Assembly (NCBI GenBank): GCA_963700785.1
Contig: CAVOYZ010000009.1
Coordinates: 48,121-112,120, forward strand
Source: CAXMST01 sp963700785
Lineage (GTDB): Bacteria > Actinomycetota > Thermoleophilia > Solirubrobacterales > 70-9
Length of the DNA stretch: 64,000 bases
Reading direction: 5' to 3'
This document shows positions 1 through 9,268 of this stretch, in pieces. The number at the start of each line of letters is the position of its first letter. Position 1 is the first letter of the stretch. The notes beneath the pieces are model-generated. The model saw only the letters and a list, made by a program, of their open reading frames with translations, was not told the origin of the DNA and searched no databases. Both the position numbers and the translations under genes were made by a program.

Positions 1-158
1 GCGGCGGCGGCGGCCGCGATGCGCTGAAGGGCAACGGCGGCGACGACGAGCTGGTCGGCAACAACGGCAACGACCGGCTCTACGGCGGCGGCGGCAGGGA
101 CAGCTGCGACGGCGGCACCGGGCGCGATCGCACCGAGGGCTGCGAGACCGGCGACTGA
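1..158 (+). CDS. C-terminal end of a Gly/Asp-rich RTX-like calcium-binding repeat protein (partial)
   Basis: Only the last 51 codons are inside the window, read in frame 3 and ending at a TGA at 156-158. The residues form glycine/asparagine/aspartate nonapeptide-like repeats (GNGGDDELVG, GNNGNDRLYG, GGGGRDSCDG) followed by a short Cys-containing tail (TEGCETGD). In the hemolysin/RTX repeat family such GGxGxDxL units bind calcium and form a parallel beta-roll, normally in secreted proteins. The N-terminal part, and so the enzymatic or adhesive role, is outside the window. The two Cys close to the end could form a disulfide. The repeat nature is seen directly; secretion and calcium binding are inferred. 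Confidence 0.75.
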   Translation, partial: GGGGRDALKGNGGDDELVGNNGNDRLYGGGGRDSCDGGTGRDRTEGCETGD

Positions 159-175
159 CCCGACGCGGCCGGAGC

Positions 176-1792
<1,617 letters not shown>

Positions 1793-1856
1793 GGGGTGGC
1801 GATAGTACGTCCTCGGTCGGCGCGTTGCCGCCGGGGGAAAGAGCGGAGCCTGCGGC

Positions 1857-2216
1857 CTAGACGCTCGCCGGCGGCGGCGCCTCGACGATCTCGACCCGGT
1901 GCCCTCCCGGCGCCAGGATGAACGAGCGTCGCTCGCCCCAGAGGGGGCGGTGCGGCTCGACCTCGAAGCCGGATTGCTCGAGCGCGGCGACCGTCGCGTC
2001 GAAGTCGGCAGCGACGAACGCGGCGTGGCCGAGCACCGGTGCGCTCGCCGCTTCGGTGACGATCAGGTGCACCTGGGTTCCCGCCCGCTCGTACCAGGGG
2101 ATCGCCCCGCCGAGCGCCTCCGGCGCCTCGACCCGATCGAAGCCGATCAGCCGGAGCAGCTCCCCCCATCGCTCCGCATCGTCAGGCAGGACCTCGATCG
2201 AGACGTGGTGCAGCAC
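1857..2216 (-). CDS. VOC (glyoxalase/bleomycin-resistance fold) family protein
   Basis: A 119-residue protein with one vicinal-oxygen-chelate module pair: an opening HHVSIEV strand, a central WYERAGTQVHLIV segment, and a closing strand GGHRVEIVEAP. The His near the N-terminus, the His in VHLI and the C-terminal Glu in VEIVE are the usual metal-ligand positions of this fold. Members include glyoxalase I, dioxygenases and drug-binding proteins, and the substrate cannot be told from sequence. It uses a GTG start and lies 64 bp upstream of the thyX-like gene on the same strand, so the two may be co-transcribed. Confidence 0.8.
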   Translation of the reverse strand: MLHHVSIEVLPDDAERWGELLRLIGFDRVEAPEALGGAIPWYERAGTQVHLIVTEAASAPVLGHAAFVAADFDATVAALEQSGFEVEPHRPLWGERRSFILAPGGHRVEIVEAPPPASV

Positions 2217-2256
2217 GTGATCGACCCTATACCTACATGCTGCTCCGCAGCGGGCC

Positions 2257-3348
2257 TCAGGCGAGGACCAGCGCGTGCTCGGGGCGCCAGCCCAGCCGCA
2301 CGGTCATCCCCGGCTCCCAGCGATCCTCCGCGCTGGCCCGGTGGCTCTGCTGCTCGAGCGCGACCAGGCGTGACTCCCCGCCCAGCGAGACGGTCACCTG
2401 GGTCGTCATCCCGAGGTACACCCGCTGCTGGACTACGCCCTCCAGCGCCACCATCCCGTCCTCGATCTCATCGACGCTGATCTTCTCCGGCCGAACCGCG
2501 AGCTTCACCGGGTCACCCTCGCGCAGGCCCTGTCTGAGCGGCGCCGGGATCAGGTCGCCGGTCGCCAGGCGCACCTGGCCGCCCTCGGCGACGGTCGCGT
2601 CGAGCAGGTTCGAGATCCCGATGAAGTCGGCGACGAAGCTCTCGCTCGGGTGCTCGTAGACCTCCTCGGGGGGCCCGCACTGAACCACCCGGCCGGAGTC
2701 CATCACCGCGATCCGATCGGACATCGACAGCGCCTCCTCCTGATCGTGGGTGACGTAGACGAAGGTGATCCCCACCTCCCGCTGGATCTCCTTCAGCTCG
2801 ACCTGCATCTGCCGACGGAGCTTCAGATCGAGCGCCCCGAGCGGCTCGTCGAGCAGCAGCACCGAGGGCCGGTTGACCAGAGCGCGGGCGAGCGCCACCC
2901 GCTGCTTCTGGCCACCGGAGAGCTCGCGCGGCCTGGCGTCGGACCGGCCGTGCAGCTGAACCAGCTCCAGCGACTCGGCCACCCGCCGCTTGATCTGATC
3001 GCCGTCGACCTTGCGGCGCTTCAGCCCGAAGGCGACGTTCTCGTAGACGTCGAGGTGTTCGAACAGCGCGTAGCTCTGGAATACCGTGTTGACGTTCCGT
3101 TCGTAGGGCGGCACCGATTCGACCGGCTCGCCGTCGAGGAAGATCCGCCCCTCGCTCGGCTGCTCGAAGCCGGCGACCATCCGGAGCGTCGTCGTCTTGC
3201 CGCAGCCGGACGGGCCGAGCATCGAGAAGAACTCGCCGCGGCGGATCGTCATCTCCATGTCGGACACGGCCTCGGTCTCGTCGAAGCGCTTGGTCACGCC
3301 CTCGAAGCGGATCGCCTCGCCGCCCGTCTCACCGGTCGCCTCGTTCAT
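2257..3348 (-). CDS. potA: Spermidine/putrescine-type ABC transporter ATP-binding protein
   Basis: A 363-residue ABC ATPase. It has Walker A GPSGCGKTTT, the ABC signature LSGGQKQRVALARAL, Walker B LLLDEPLGALD, the switch His in VYVTHDQEEA, and a C-terminal TOBE/OB-fold domain (about residues 280-360) typical of the PotA/CysA/MalK type. It would energise import through the two permeases encoded just upstream. The ATG start at 3348 overlaps the stop of the potC-like gene as ATGA, which fixes the start and implies translational coupling. It is the last gene of a TetR-potD-potB-potC-potA operon. Polyamine specificity is by homology only; related systems import other amines, including quaternary ammonium compounds. 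Confidence 0.92.
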   Translation of the reverse strand: MNEATGETGGEAIRFEGVTKRFDETEAVSDMEMTIRRGEFFSMLGPSGCGKTTTLRMVAGFEQPSEGRIFLDGEPVESVPPYERNVNTVFQSYALFEHLDVYENVAFGLKRRKVDGDQIKRRVAESLELVQLHGRSDARPRELSGGQKQRVALARALVNRPSVLLLDEPLGALDLKLRRQMQVELKEIQREVGITFVYVTHDQEEALSMSDRIAVMDSGRVVQCGPPEEVYEHPSESFVADFIGISNLLDATVAEGGQVRLATGDLIPAPLRQGLREGDPVKLAVRPEKISVDEIEDGMVALEGVVQQRVYLGMTTQVTVSLGGESRLVALEQQSHRASAEDRWEPGMTVRLGWRPEHALVLA

Positions 3349-4235
3349 ACAGCGTCCTTTCCGATCAGCACCGTCTGACCGCGCCTGCCGAGCAGTCGCG
3401 GCAGCGCCAGCGCCAGCGCGAAGGTGGCGAGCGAGAGCGCCAGCATCAGCGTGCCGATCGCGTTGATCGTTGGTGTCACCCCGAAGCGGATCGAGGAGTA
3501 GATCCGCACCGGGAGGGGCTGCGGCGACTCGCCGGTGGTGAAGAAGCTGAGCACGAAGTCGTCGAAGCTGAGCGCGAAGATCAGCAGGCCGGCGGCGAGG
3601 ATCGCCGGCCACAGCTCGGGCAGGACGACGAGACGCATCGTCTGCATTCGCGTTGCCCCGAGGTCCATCGCCGCCTCCTCGACCTCGCGGTTCAGCGCCG
3701 CCAGCCGGCCGCGGACGATCACCGTCACGTAGGAGATCGAGAAGGTGATGTGGGCGAGCATGATCGTGGTCAGCGACAGCTGCATGCCGATCTGGGTGAA
3801 CAGCAGCAGCGCCGTCACCCCGGCGACGATCTCGGGGACGACCAGCGGGATCAGCATCATCACGTTGGTGATCGGGCTGAGCCGGTTTCGCGCCCGGACC
3901 AGCCCGAAGGCGAGCAGGGAGCCGATCGTCGTCGCAACGACCATCGTCACCGCGGCGATCTCGAGGCTCGCGACCAACGACTCGCGCAGCTGCTGATCGC
4001 CGAAGAAGTCGGAGTACCACTGCGTGCTGAAGCCGTCGAAGTTCTGCAGCGAGACGCTCGAGTTGAACGAGAACAGCACGACGATCGCGATCGGCGCGAA
4101 GGTCCAGATCAGGAAGCCGGCAAGCACGAGCTTCAGGTAGCGGGGCCGGTCGAATCCCTTGCGCTTCTCGGCGCGCCGCGATCGCCACCCGGAGAGCGTC
4201 GGCAGGCGGCCGGCAGATGCGGGCGGCGCGCTCAC
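3345..4235 (-). CDS. potC: Spermidine/putrescine-type ABC transporter permease (PotC-like)
   Basis: A 296-residue inner-membrane permease with six predicted hydrophobic segments. The BPD-type EAA loop is visible as EEAAMDLGATRMQTMRLVVLP (about residues 180-200), the docking site for the ATPase. The start chosen is the GTG at 4235, because it overlaps the stop of the upstream permease gene as GTGA and gives the usual length. The first ~35 residues are a basic, Ser/Arg-rich cytosolic tail. Its stop overlaps the ATG of potA. It is the second permease subunit of the PotABCD-like importer. Confidence 0.9.
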   Translation of the reverse strand: MSAPPASAGRLPTLSGWRSRRAEKRKGFDRPRYLKLVLAGFLIWTFAPIAIVVLFSFNSSVSLQNFDGFSTQWYSDFFGDQQLRESLVASLEIAAVTMVVATTIGSLLAFGLVRARNRLSPITNVMMLIPLVVPEIVAGVTALLLFTQIGMQLSLTTIMLAHITFSISYVTVIVRGRLAALNREVEEAAMDLGATRMQTMRLVVLPELWPAILAAGLLIFALSFDDFVLSFFTTGESPQPLPVRIYSSIRFGVTPTINAIGTLMLALSLATFALALALPRLLGRRGQTVLIGKDAV

Positions 4236-5083
4236 GCCCGTGCCTCCTCGGCGGCGCGACCGGCTGAGCGCAGGTAGAAGACCATGAAGATCAGCAGGAA
4301 GGCCATCATCACGGTGGTCAGCGCCGCCCCGAACGGGAAGTTGTTCGCATCGAAGAACTGCTGCTGGATCAGGTTGCCGACCATGTAGGTCTCGGGGCCG
4401 CCGAGCAGCTGGGCGCTGACGAAGTCGCCCACCGCCGGCAGGAAGACGAGCACGCAGCCCGCCAGGACCCCCTGGAAGGTGGCCGGCCAGGTGACGTTCC
4501 TGAAGGTCTGCCAGCGGTTGGCGTAGAGGTCCTTGCCGGCCTCGATCAGGGCTGGGTCCATGCGATCGAGCGCGGCGTAGATCGGCAGGATCATGAACGC
4601 CAGATAGCCGTAGACGAGCCCGCCGATCACCGCGTAGGGAGTGTTCAGGAAGCGCACCCCATCCTCGGTCAGCGAGAGGTCCTTGAGCAGGCCGTTGAGC
4701 AGGCCGTCGTCGGAGAGGATCGCGGTCCACGCGTAGGTGCGGATCAGGTAATTGACCAGGAACGGCAGCACGACCAGCGCGACCAGCAGATACTTCCAGC
4801 GACCCCCGAACCGGGCGATGTAGTAGGCGACCGGGTAGCCGATCAGCACGCAGAGCGTGACCGTCGCCGCCGCGTAGCCGACCGAGCGCAGCAGCACCGG
4901 CGCGAACAGCGGGTCGAAGACCCGGTCGTAGTTGGAGGGGTTCCAGGCGTAGAGCGCGTTGCCGAGCTCGTCGGTCACCCCGAACGAGATCGCCAGCGTG
5001 ATCCCGAGCGGGACGAGGAACAGCAGGATCAGCCACGCCGCCCCCGGGAGCAGGGTCAGGTTCGCGAAGCGACGCTCGCTCAA
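4232..5083 (-). CDS. potB: Spermidine/putrescine-type ABC transporter permease (PotB-like)
   Basis: A 283-residue membrane protein with six hydrophobic helices, the first at about residues 15-35 (LPGAAWLILLFLVPLG). The cytoplasmic EAA motif appears as LIEAGKDLYANRWQTFRNVTWP near residue 185. It pairs with the PotC-like permease to form the translocation pore for the substrate delivered by the lipoprotein encoded just upstream (48-bp gap). Its TGA stop overlaps the GTG of potC by four bases. Length and motif spacing match the PotB family; the transported amine is not determined. Confidence 0.9.
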   Translation of the reverse strand: MSERRFANLTLLPGAAWLILLFLVPLGITLAISFGVTDELGNALYAWNPSNYDRVFDPLFAPVLLRSVGYAAATVTLCVLIGYPVAYYIARFGGRWKYLLVALVVLPFLVNYLIRTYAWTAILSDDGLLNGLLKDLSLTEDGVRFLNTPYAVIGGLVYGYLAFMILPIYAALDRMDPALIEAGKDLYANRWQTFRNVTWPATFQGVLAGCVLVFLPAVGDFVSAQLLGGPETYMVGNLIQQQFFDANNFPFGAALTTVMMAFLLIFMVFYLRSAGRAAEEARA

Positions 5084-5131
5084 CTGCCGCCCGGGCCCAT
5101 CAGCATCGTCCGCCCGCGGCCGCGCGGCTCA

Positions 5132-6259
5132 CTACGACGCCTTCACCTCTGTCCAGACCCGGTCCCAGGCCTCGCGATCGGCGCCCTCGAGGTTGGCGAA
5201 CTCCTGTCCCTGCTCGAGGGTCTCCAGCGTCACCTCGAGCTGGGGCTCGCCCTTGACCAGCTTCGCGTACTCCTTCTCCGAGCTGTTGGTCGGCATCGGG
5301 TAGCCGGTCCAGGTCGCGTTCTGGGCGGAGTTGGCGAGCACGTAGTCGATGAACGCCAGCGCCGTGCCGGGATGCTCGGCATTGGTCGGGATCGCGAACA
5401 CGTCGCTGCCCACCGGTACGCCCTCGCTGCACTGCTCGAACTGCAGGGTTGCCGGGTCATCGACGCGGTAGCGGGCATTGATCACGTCCCCGTTCCAGCA
5501 GTGCTGGATCCAGGCGTTGCCGGAGGCGAGGTTGGTGATCGTGTCGCTGCTGAACCCGCGCAGCTCGGGCTTGATCCCGACCAGGTAGTCCTTCGCCTGG
5601 TTGAGCTGCTCGCTGTCGGTCGCGTTCAGCTCGTTGCCGTTGACCAGGTTGGCCATCCCGATCCCCTCCTGGAAGTCGTCGAGGATGAACGAGCGACCGT
5701 CGGCCTGCGGGTTGGTCAGATCGCGCCACGAGCCGGTCATCGTGTCGATCTGGTCGGCCCGGTACCCGAGCCCGGTCGCATAGAGCGAGTAGGGCACGCT
5801 GTGGGCCGAGTCGGTGTCGTACCAGGGGTTGTCGAAGAACGAGTAGACGTCCTCGCGCGCCTCGATCTTGTCGCCCGGGATCTGCAGCAGCTGGTTAGCC
5901 TTGATCAGCTTCTGCGCGAACTCGGCGCTGGGGAAGATCAGGTCGTAGCGGTTGCCGGAACGCAGCTTGGCCATCATTCCCGCCATCGAATCGAAGTTCG
6001 ACTGGCGCACGGTGACTCCGTACTTCTTCTCGAAGCCCTTGATCAGCTTCGGGTCGAGGTACTGAGCCCAGTTGAAATAGACGAGGTCGCCGTCGATCTT
6101 CGGCTCGATCAGCTTGGCGGTGTCGGCGCTGGAGTTCTGACTGCTGCCGACCCCGCACGCCGCCAGCGAGGCGCTGAGCGCCACCCCGCCGCCGATCTTC
6201 AGCGCGTCTCGCCGTGAGACGCGACCCCCCAGCAGTCGATCGATGTTCGGATCGCTCAT
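5132..6259 (-). CDS. potD: Extracellular polyamine-type solute-binding lipoprotein
   Basis: A 375-residue periplasmic-binding-type protein. The N-terminus combines a twin-arginine motif (VSRRDALKI, about 14-22), a hydrophobic stretch and a lipobox (SLAAC, Cys34), so it is probably a Tat-exported lipoprotein anchored outside the membrane. The body matches the PotD/PotF fold, with LVYFNWAQYLDPKLI at the mature N-terminus and NARYRVDDPA later. The ATG at 6259 overlaps the stop of the upstream TetR gene (ATGA) and is preceded by an AGGAGG-like ribosome-binding site inside the tetR end. This is an unusually direct coupling of regulator and binding protein. The substrate is unproven. Confidence 0.9.
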   Translation of the reverse strand: MSDPNIDRLLGGRVSRRDALKIGGGVALSASLAACGVGSSQNSSADTAKLIEPKIDGDLVYFNWAQYLDPKLIKGFEKKYGVTVRQSNFDSMAGMMAKLRSGNRYDLIFPSAEFAQKLIKANQLLQIPGDKIEAREDVYSFFDNPWYDTDSAHSVPYSLYATGLGYRADQIDTMTGSWRDLTNPQADGRSFILDDFQEGIGMANLVNGNELNATDSEQLNQAKDYLVGIKPELRGFSSDTITNLASGNAWIQHCWNGDVINARYRVDDPATLQFEQCSEGVPVGSDVFAIPTNAEHPGTALAFIDYVLANSAQNATWTGYPMPTNSSEKEYAKLVKGEPQLEVTLETLEQGQEFANLEGADREAWDRVWTEVKAS

Positions 6260-6915
6260 CCTCTCTCTCCTCCTGCGGACAATCGCGGCCCGCTTAGCCC
6301 TTCGAGTATCTCCTGGTCAAGTTCGGGAAGCTCTGCCTCCAGCAGCCGCTCGGCGATCTCCACCGTCAGCTCGCGGATCCGGTCCGGCGGGAAGTCCGGG
6401 TCGCCGAGCGTCGCCTGCACGGCGAGGCCGTCGAGCAGCGAGGCGAGAATCGCGGCGACCCGCTCGGGAGGGTCGTGCTCGGCGAACTCCCCGGCGGCCT
6501 GGCCGGCGGCGATCTCGCGCTCGATCTCGTTGCGCCAGCGCTCGTCGAGCCGGCGCCGCGTCTCAGCGGTCCGCTCGTCGCGCAGCGCCCGCGTCCACAG
6601 CTCCATCCACAGGGTCCAGTCGTAGTCGTACACCGAGGCCTCGATCAACAGCCGCAGCCGCTCGGACGGGCGCTCGAGCAGCAGGAGCCGATCGGTCAGC
6701 CCCTCGTAAAAGCCCTGCTCCGCGAAGCCGAGGGCCTCGCCCAGGAGCTCGTCTTTGGACTCGAACCAGTAGAGCAGCGCCGGGCCGCTGGTGCCCGCCC
6801 GCTCGGCGATGTCGGCGATCCGGGTCGCGCCGACACCTCGGTCGGCGATCACGCTCGCAGCGGCCTCGAGGATCTGGGGCCTTCGGATGTGATCGATCTG
6901 GGGCCGCGGGCTCAC
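6256..6915 (-). CDS. TetR-family regulator heading the pot-like operon
   Basis: A 219-residue regulator. Residues ~10-60 form the TetR helix-turn-helix (RRPQILEAAASVIADRGVG then TRIADIAERAGTS and LYWFESKDELLGEAL). The C-terminal ligand domain contains WTLWMELWTRALRD, a segment also present in the TetR protein encoded 140 bp upstream, so the two are paralogues. It is the first gene of the pot-like operon and overlaps potD by ATGA. A near-perfect palindrome (6971-6984) lies 55 bp before its start and is the obvious operator, suggesting autoregulation and control of the transporter. The ligand may be the imported amine or a CoA product; this is inference. Confidence 0.9.
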   Translation of the reverse strand: MSPRPQIDHIRRPQILEAAASVIADRGVGATRIADIAERAGTSGPALLYWFESKDELLGEALGFAEQGFYEGLTDRLLLLERPSERLRLLIEASVYDYDWTLWMELWTRALRDERTAETRRRLDERWRNEIEREIAAGQAAGEFAEHDPPERVAAILASLLDGLAVQATLGDPDFPPDRIRELTVEIAERLLEAELPELDQEILEGLSGPRLSAGGERG

Positions 6916-6970
6916 GCGTATCCCGTCTCCTCTCCTCGCCTGCGGCCCCGGTCGAAGGGGGACGCAAAGC

Positions 6971-6984
6971 TGAACCGTGGTTCA
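6971..6984. promoter_or_regulatory. Palindromic candidate TetR operator
   Basis: TGAACCGTGGTTCA has two perfect 6-bp arms around a 2-bp centre. It sits in the 140-bp gap between the two tetR genes, 55 bp upstream of the start of the regulator at 6256-6915. TetR proteins commonly bind such palindromes close to their own promoters. I found no clear -35/-10 pair around it. Confidence 0.6.
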
Positions 6985-7055
6985 AACTACCACGCCCGGG
7001 CGCGGAGCGCGCCCCAGCCGAGTCGGCCCGGGCAACCGCCGCGGGGCCGCGGGGG

Positions 7056-7688
7056 TCAGCGCAGCTCGGCCAGCAGCGCCGCCGGCTCGATCCCGAGCCG
7101 GGGCGCGAGCCGGTCGGCCACCATCCGGTGAGCCCGGCCGAGGTCCATCTCCGGGTCCTCGAGCAGTGCCCGAAGTCCGAGCCCGTCGAGCAGCGCCATC
7201 GCGTGATCGGCGAGCTCACCGGGGTCGCAGGGCTCGAACTCACCGCTGTCGACCCCCGCCGCGATCGCCTCCGCGATCCACTCGCGGTAGCGCGCGTAGA
7301 GCTTTGCAGCGATCGGCCGCAGCGCCGGATCGCGGACCGCACGGAGCCAGAGCTCGACCCAGAGGATCCATTCGCGCTCCTGGTGGCCGGGCCTCGGCAG
7401 CGACTCGTCGATCACCCGCGCCAGCCGCTCGGTTGCAGAGCCCGGCTCGGCCTGCTCGCCCTCGGCGCCGAAGCGATCGTCGCCGGCGAGCTCGAACGAG
7501 TGCATCAGCGCCTCGGCGAGCAGCTCGTCGCGGGTCGAGAAGTAGTGGTGGACGAGCGCGGTCGAGGCTCCGGCCCGCATCGCCACCCGGGCGATCCGAA
7601 CCTCGTCGATGCCCTCGGCGGCGATCTGCTCGCAGGCGGCGTCGAGGATCCGCTCGCGCGTCGGGTGCTCGTCTCGCTGTTCAGGCAT
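7056..7688 (-). CDS. TetR-family regulator, BetI-like C-terminal domain
   Basis: A 210-residue TetR protein. The DNA-binding domain is at ~8-58 (TRERILDAACEQIAAEG, RIARVAMRAGASTALVHHYF, TRDELLAEAL). The C-terminal domain shows WILWVELWLRAVRDPALR, which resembles the BetI/TetR_C_6 type and is clearly related to the neighbouring TetR at 6256-6915. It starts 26 bp after the Rieske oxygenase stop on the same strand, so it is probably co-transcribed with that enzyme. It is therefore a good candidate for the regulator that recognises the 16-bp motif found upstream of the oxygenase and again at 14138-14153. That pairing is inference. Confidence 0.88.
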   Translation of the reverse strand: MPEQRDEHPTRERILDAACEQIAAEGIDEVRIARVAMRAGASTALVHHYFSTRDELLAEALMHSFELAGDDRFGAEGEQAEPGSATERLARVIDESLPRPGHQEREWILWVELWLRAVRDPALRPIAAKLYARYREWIAEAIAAGVDSGEFEPCDPGELADHAMALLDGLGLRALLEDPEMDLGRAHRMVADRLAPRLGIEPAALLAELR

Positions 7689-7714
7689 CGCCGCCGGCCG
7701 CTTCCGCGATCCGC

Positions 7715-8827
7715 CTAGTCCACCTCGCCGAGGCTGCGGCGGATTCGCTCCGCGAACCAGCCGACCGCCGCCTCGCGTCCTGAGAGCGGCCCGAGCTCGA
7801 AGCCGCTGCTGCGGATCCCGCTCTGCACCCTGCCGACGAGGTCGACGTCCTCGGCGAGCACCTCGAGGTTGAGCCGGTGGTTGAGCCGCTGCACCAGCCG
7901 GGTGATCGGCCCGGCGCCCGCGGGCCGGAAGCAGGCCCAGAGGTCCTTGGTCTCAGCGACCCCGTCGGGCATGATCTTCCAGACGTTGACCTGGTCGGGG
8001 TAGAGATCGATGGTCGTGTTCGGATAGATGAACAGATACCGCCAGCAGCGGCGGTCGTCATCCTCGAGCCCCGGCATCGGCCGGACCAGCCGCTGGTAGA
8101 GGCGCTCGGTGCGGTTCTCGGACGGCTTCTCGCGGAGCGGCGCGTCGAACCGCACCCAGTCGTCGTGCAGCTCGACGTCGTAGCGCCGATAGTCGAGCAG
8201 CCGCATCAGCCCCGGGTGGGCGATCGGCACGTGGTAGCCCTCGAGGTAGTTGTCGGCGACGATCTTCCAGTTGGCCGGTTGGCTGCCGCTGTCACCCGAG
8301 GAGAAGCACTCGAGATCGGCGAGCCGGTAGCGCTCGAGCAGCGGCAGCATCCCTGCGGCCTGCTCGGCGAGCGGCGTCGCCAGCGGGTCGAGGTTGACGA
8401 AGATCAGGCCCCCGAAGCTCTCCACGCGGGCCGGAAACAGGCCGAGCGCGCCCTTGTCGAGGTCGCCGTAGCTGAGATGCTCCGGGACCCCGAGCAGCCT
8501 GCCGTCGGAGCTGTCGTAGGTCCAGCCGTGGTAGCGGCAGCGGATCGCCCGCTTGCAGGTGCCGGTTCCGCTGAGCAGCTCGGAGCCGCGATGGCGGCAG
8601 ACGTTGCGGAAGGCGCGGAGCTCGCCCTCCTGGGTCCGAAGTACGAGCACCGGCTGGTCGCCGGCGGTCGTCGTCAGGTAGCTGCCCGGAGAGGGGAGCT
8701 GGCTGACGTGGCCCGCGTACTGCCAGGTGCGGGCGAAGATCGCATCGATCTCCTCGGCGAGCACCTCGGGATCGAGGTACTGCCGCGGCTCGAGCGGGCG
8801 CGGACGCATCTGCTGGGTCTCGATCAT
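7715..8827 (-). CDS. Rieske non-heme iron oxygenase alpha subunit (quaternary-amine type)
   Basis: A 370-residue aromatic-ring-hydroxylase-type oxygenase. The Rieske [2Fe-2S] ligands are in CRHRG and CRYHGW. The mononuclear iron site is in NWKIVADNYLEGYHVPIAH (two His), with a third carboxylate ligand expected further on. The residue before the first iron His (EGYH) is Glu where naphthalene dioxygenase has the bridging Asp. Glu occurs in oxygenases acting on quaternary ammonium compounds, such as carnitine, betaine and stachydrine enzymes. I chose the ATG at 8827 because it follows a GAGGAG ribosome-binding site; an earlier in-frame start would run through the promoter region. Context with the PotABCD-like importer and a BetI-like TetR supports an N-methylated amine substrate. 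No reductase gene is nearby. Confidence 0.85.
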   Translation of the reverse strand: MIETQQMRPRPLEPRQYLDPEVLAEEIDAIFARTWQYAGHVSQLPSPGSYLTTTAGDQPVLVLRTQEGELRAFRNVCRHRGSELLSGTGTCKRAIRCRYHGWTYDSSDGRLLGVPEHLSYGDLDKGALGLFPARVESFGGLIFVNLDPLATPLAEQAAGMLPLLERYRLADLECFSSGDSGSQPANWKIVADNYLEGYHVPIAHPGLMRLLDYRRYDVELHDDWVRFDAPLREKPSENRTERLYQRLVRPMPGLEDDDRRCWRYLFIYPNTTIDLYPDQVNVWKIMPDGVAETKDLWACFRPAGAGPITRLVQRLNHRLNLEVLAEDVDLVGRVQSGIRSSGFELGPLSGREAAVGWFAERIRRSLGEVD

Positions 8828-8880
8828 CGGCCTCTCCTCGCCTCGTCGACGGCTACGCAGAGCGGAATACTCCCATGCCG

Positions 8881-8896
8881 TTAACTTTGTAGTCAA
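8881..8896. promoter_or_regulatory. 16-bp promoter/operator motif, copy A
   Basis: The plus strand reads TTAACTTTGTAGTCAA; the minus strand reads TTGACTACAAAGTTAA, an imperfect dyad with 6-bp arms and one mismatch. On the minus strand TTGACT looks like a -35 for the Rieske gene. On the plus strand an AT-rich stretch (TATGTTAT, ~8900) lies just before the GTG at 8918. Copy B at 14138-14153 matches at 14 of 16 positions. Confidence 0.55.
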
Positions 8897-8917
8897 TGTT
8901 ATGTTATCGTCCCGCCG

Positions 8918-9268
8918 GTGCTAAGTCGTCGCCGCGATTGGCTGTCGATCACGCCCGAACCGGAGCGCCTGCTCCCTTGCGCGATCGCAACGCTGAAGGT
9001 CGGCGGAACACCGTCCCGGGAGGCGATCGAGCGCGAGACGGAACGGGTCGGGCAGCTCGTGCTGCACGGCTCGCGTCGGCGCTGGCTGGCCTGGCTGCGC
9101 GAGACCGAGGGGCTCGCGCGCGAGGTCGATCCGGGCGATACCCCGGGTGAGCTGGCAGACGCCCGGGCCGAGGTCCTGGCCGTGATCGGAAACCACGACG
9201 CGCTGATGCTCGGCCTGCCGGGTCGGCCGGCTGCCGGCGCGTCGCGAACAGAGGAGAGGCAGAGTTGA
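8918..9268 (+). CDS. Hypothetical protein preceding an acyl-CoA dehydrogenase
   Basis: I do not recognise this 116-residue protein. It is charged and probably helical (REAIERETERVGQLVLHGS, RRRWLAWLRETEGL) with no signal peptide or membrane segment. The GTG start lies about 12 bp after an AT-rich -10-like element and no ribosome-binding site is visible, so the mRNA may be leaderless. The stop overlaps the acyl-CoA dehydrogenase ATG as TGATG, which supports it as a real gene in the same operon. It could be a small partner or regulator of the dehydrogenase, or a chance open frame. Confidence 0.55.
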   Translation: MLSRRRDWLSITPEPERLLPCAIATLKVGGTPSREAIERETERVGQLVLHGSRRRWLAWLRETEGLAREVDPGDTPGELADARAEVLAVIGNHDALMLGLPGRPAAGASRTEERQS

